Shown one piece after another: positions 50,167 through 50,556 of a stretch of 50,556 nucleotides of DNA. Source of the stretch: Pseudonocardia sp. CNS-139 (GTDB lineage: Bacteria; Actinomycetota; Actinomycetes; Mycobacteriales; Pseudonocardiaceae); contig MKJX01000191.1 in NCBI GenBank assembly GCA_001942415.1, positions 1-50,556 of the forward strand, written 5' to 3'. A program made the translations under genes and the position numbers. Position 1 is the stretch's first letter. Each line of letters starts with the position of its first letter. The notes below the pieces were generated by a model. It saw nothing but the letters and a program-made list of their open reading frames with translations. It was not told the DNA's origin and searched no databases.

Positions 50167-50556
50167 CCGACCAGGATCACGCAGTACAGCGAGCGGGCCA
50201 CCGCGGCGACCACGCCGTCCGGTGGCCACTCCGCGTTCCACGACACCGGGACGACGGCCACGGCGAGCGCGACGGCCGTGACCGCGCCCCGGCCGAGCGT
50301 CGCCAGCACGAGCACGCCCGGGAACAGCAGCAGCAGATAGTTGTGCCAGGCGATCGGGGAGAACAGCAACCCGGCCGCGAGCACCGCCCACGGCGCCGTG
50401 CCGGCCGGGTCGATGCGGTCCCGGTTGCGGCCCATCCAGACCAGCGTGCCGACGAGCACCGCTGCCCCGAGCAGCGAGCCGAGCACCGGCGGGACGCCCA
50501 GCCGCATCGCGAGCCCGGGCAGCGACGCGTTGTCGACGGTGTCCGGGACCGGCTCG
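50064..50556 (-). CDS. GT87/DUF2029 mannosyltransferase-like membrane protein, C-terminal part
   Basis: The frame is open to the right edge of the window, so the N-terminus is missing. The visible 163 residues begin [20 protein letters not shown], matching the GxNQSLxG-type region of GT87 polyprenyl-phosphate-mannose-dependent alpha-mannosyltransferases. They continue with helices such as [20 protein letters not shown], the family pattern [20 protein letters not shown], and a Ser/Pro-rich tail ending [14 protein letters not shown]. These enzymes build envelope glycolipids from outside the membrane. The last 103 nt overlap glgB antisense. Confidence 0.75.
   Translation of the reverse strand, partial: EPVPDTVDNASLPGLAMRLGVPPVLGSLLGAAVLVGTLVWMGRNRDRIDPAGTAPWAVLAAGLLFSPIAWHNYLLLLFPGVLVLATLGRGAVTAVALAVAVVPVSWNAEWPPDGVVAAVARSLYCVILVGYWLALSSAAPLRPSGRSAPVSSSVSSSVPASPA

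Overview
The window is very GC-rich, gene-dense DNA from an actinobacterium, most likely a Pseudonocardia-like member of the Pseudonocardiaceae. The taxon is inferred from codon usage (G or C at nearly every third position), frequent GTG starts, many XRE/DUF397 and LuxR-type regulators, and gene order resembling the Mycobacterium tuberculosis Rv3028c-Rv3041c segment. No rRNA, tRNA, CRISPR array or intact insertion sequence was seen.

Layout. 1-0.9 kb: etfA (cut by the window edge) and etfB. 1.1-4.6 kb: a DUF302 lipoprotein, a small unknown protein and a divergent LysR/MFS pair. 4.7-6.1 kb: a DprA-like plus phosphoribosyltransferase operon. 6.2-8.9 kb: a UPF0104-type membrane protein, an Rv1733c-type membrane protein and a tandem universal stress protein. 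9.2-10.4 kb: a lower-GC membrane protein/sigma factor pair. 10.7-17.7 kb: a membrane acyltransferase, an FAD oxidoreductase with an ECF41 sigma factor, an SNase-like protein, a baeRF protein and a MobA fusion.

17.8-28.8 kb is syntenic with the mycobacterial methylglucose lipopolysaccharide (MGLP) neighbourhood: methyltransferase, GH57 enzyme, GT4 glucosyltransferase, hexapeptide acyltransferase, a second methyltransferase, EchA17-type hydratase and an Rv3041c-type ATPase. A nucleoside hydrolase and a two-component system with duplicated response regulators are inserted. 28.8-50.2 kb holds the GlgE-type alpha-glucan genes: glgX, glgP, glgE, treS, maltokinase and glgB. They are interrupted by a TetR/monooxygenase unit, an XRE/DUF397 module and an ECF sigma factor with an Asp-rich membrane protein. 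The right edge cuts a GT87 mannosyltransferase.

Together, trehalose would pass through TreS, maltokinase and GlgE to linear alpha-glucan. GlgB branches this glucan, GlgX and GlgP degrade it, and the neighbouring GH57/GT4/methyltransferase/acyltransferase set would build a cytosolic polymethylated glucan.

Caution: more than half of the larger genes are split by apparent single-base frameshifts. About 31 look like 1-nt losses and only a few like gains, mostly in G/C runs, while all catalytic motifs survive. This looks like systematic sequence error rather than gene decay, so split genes are annotated here as single genes across the shifts.
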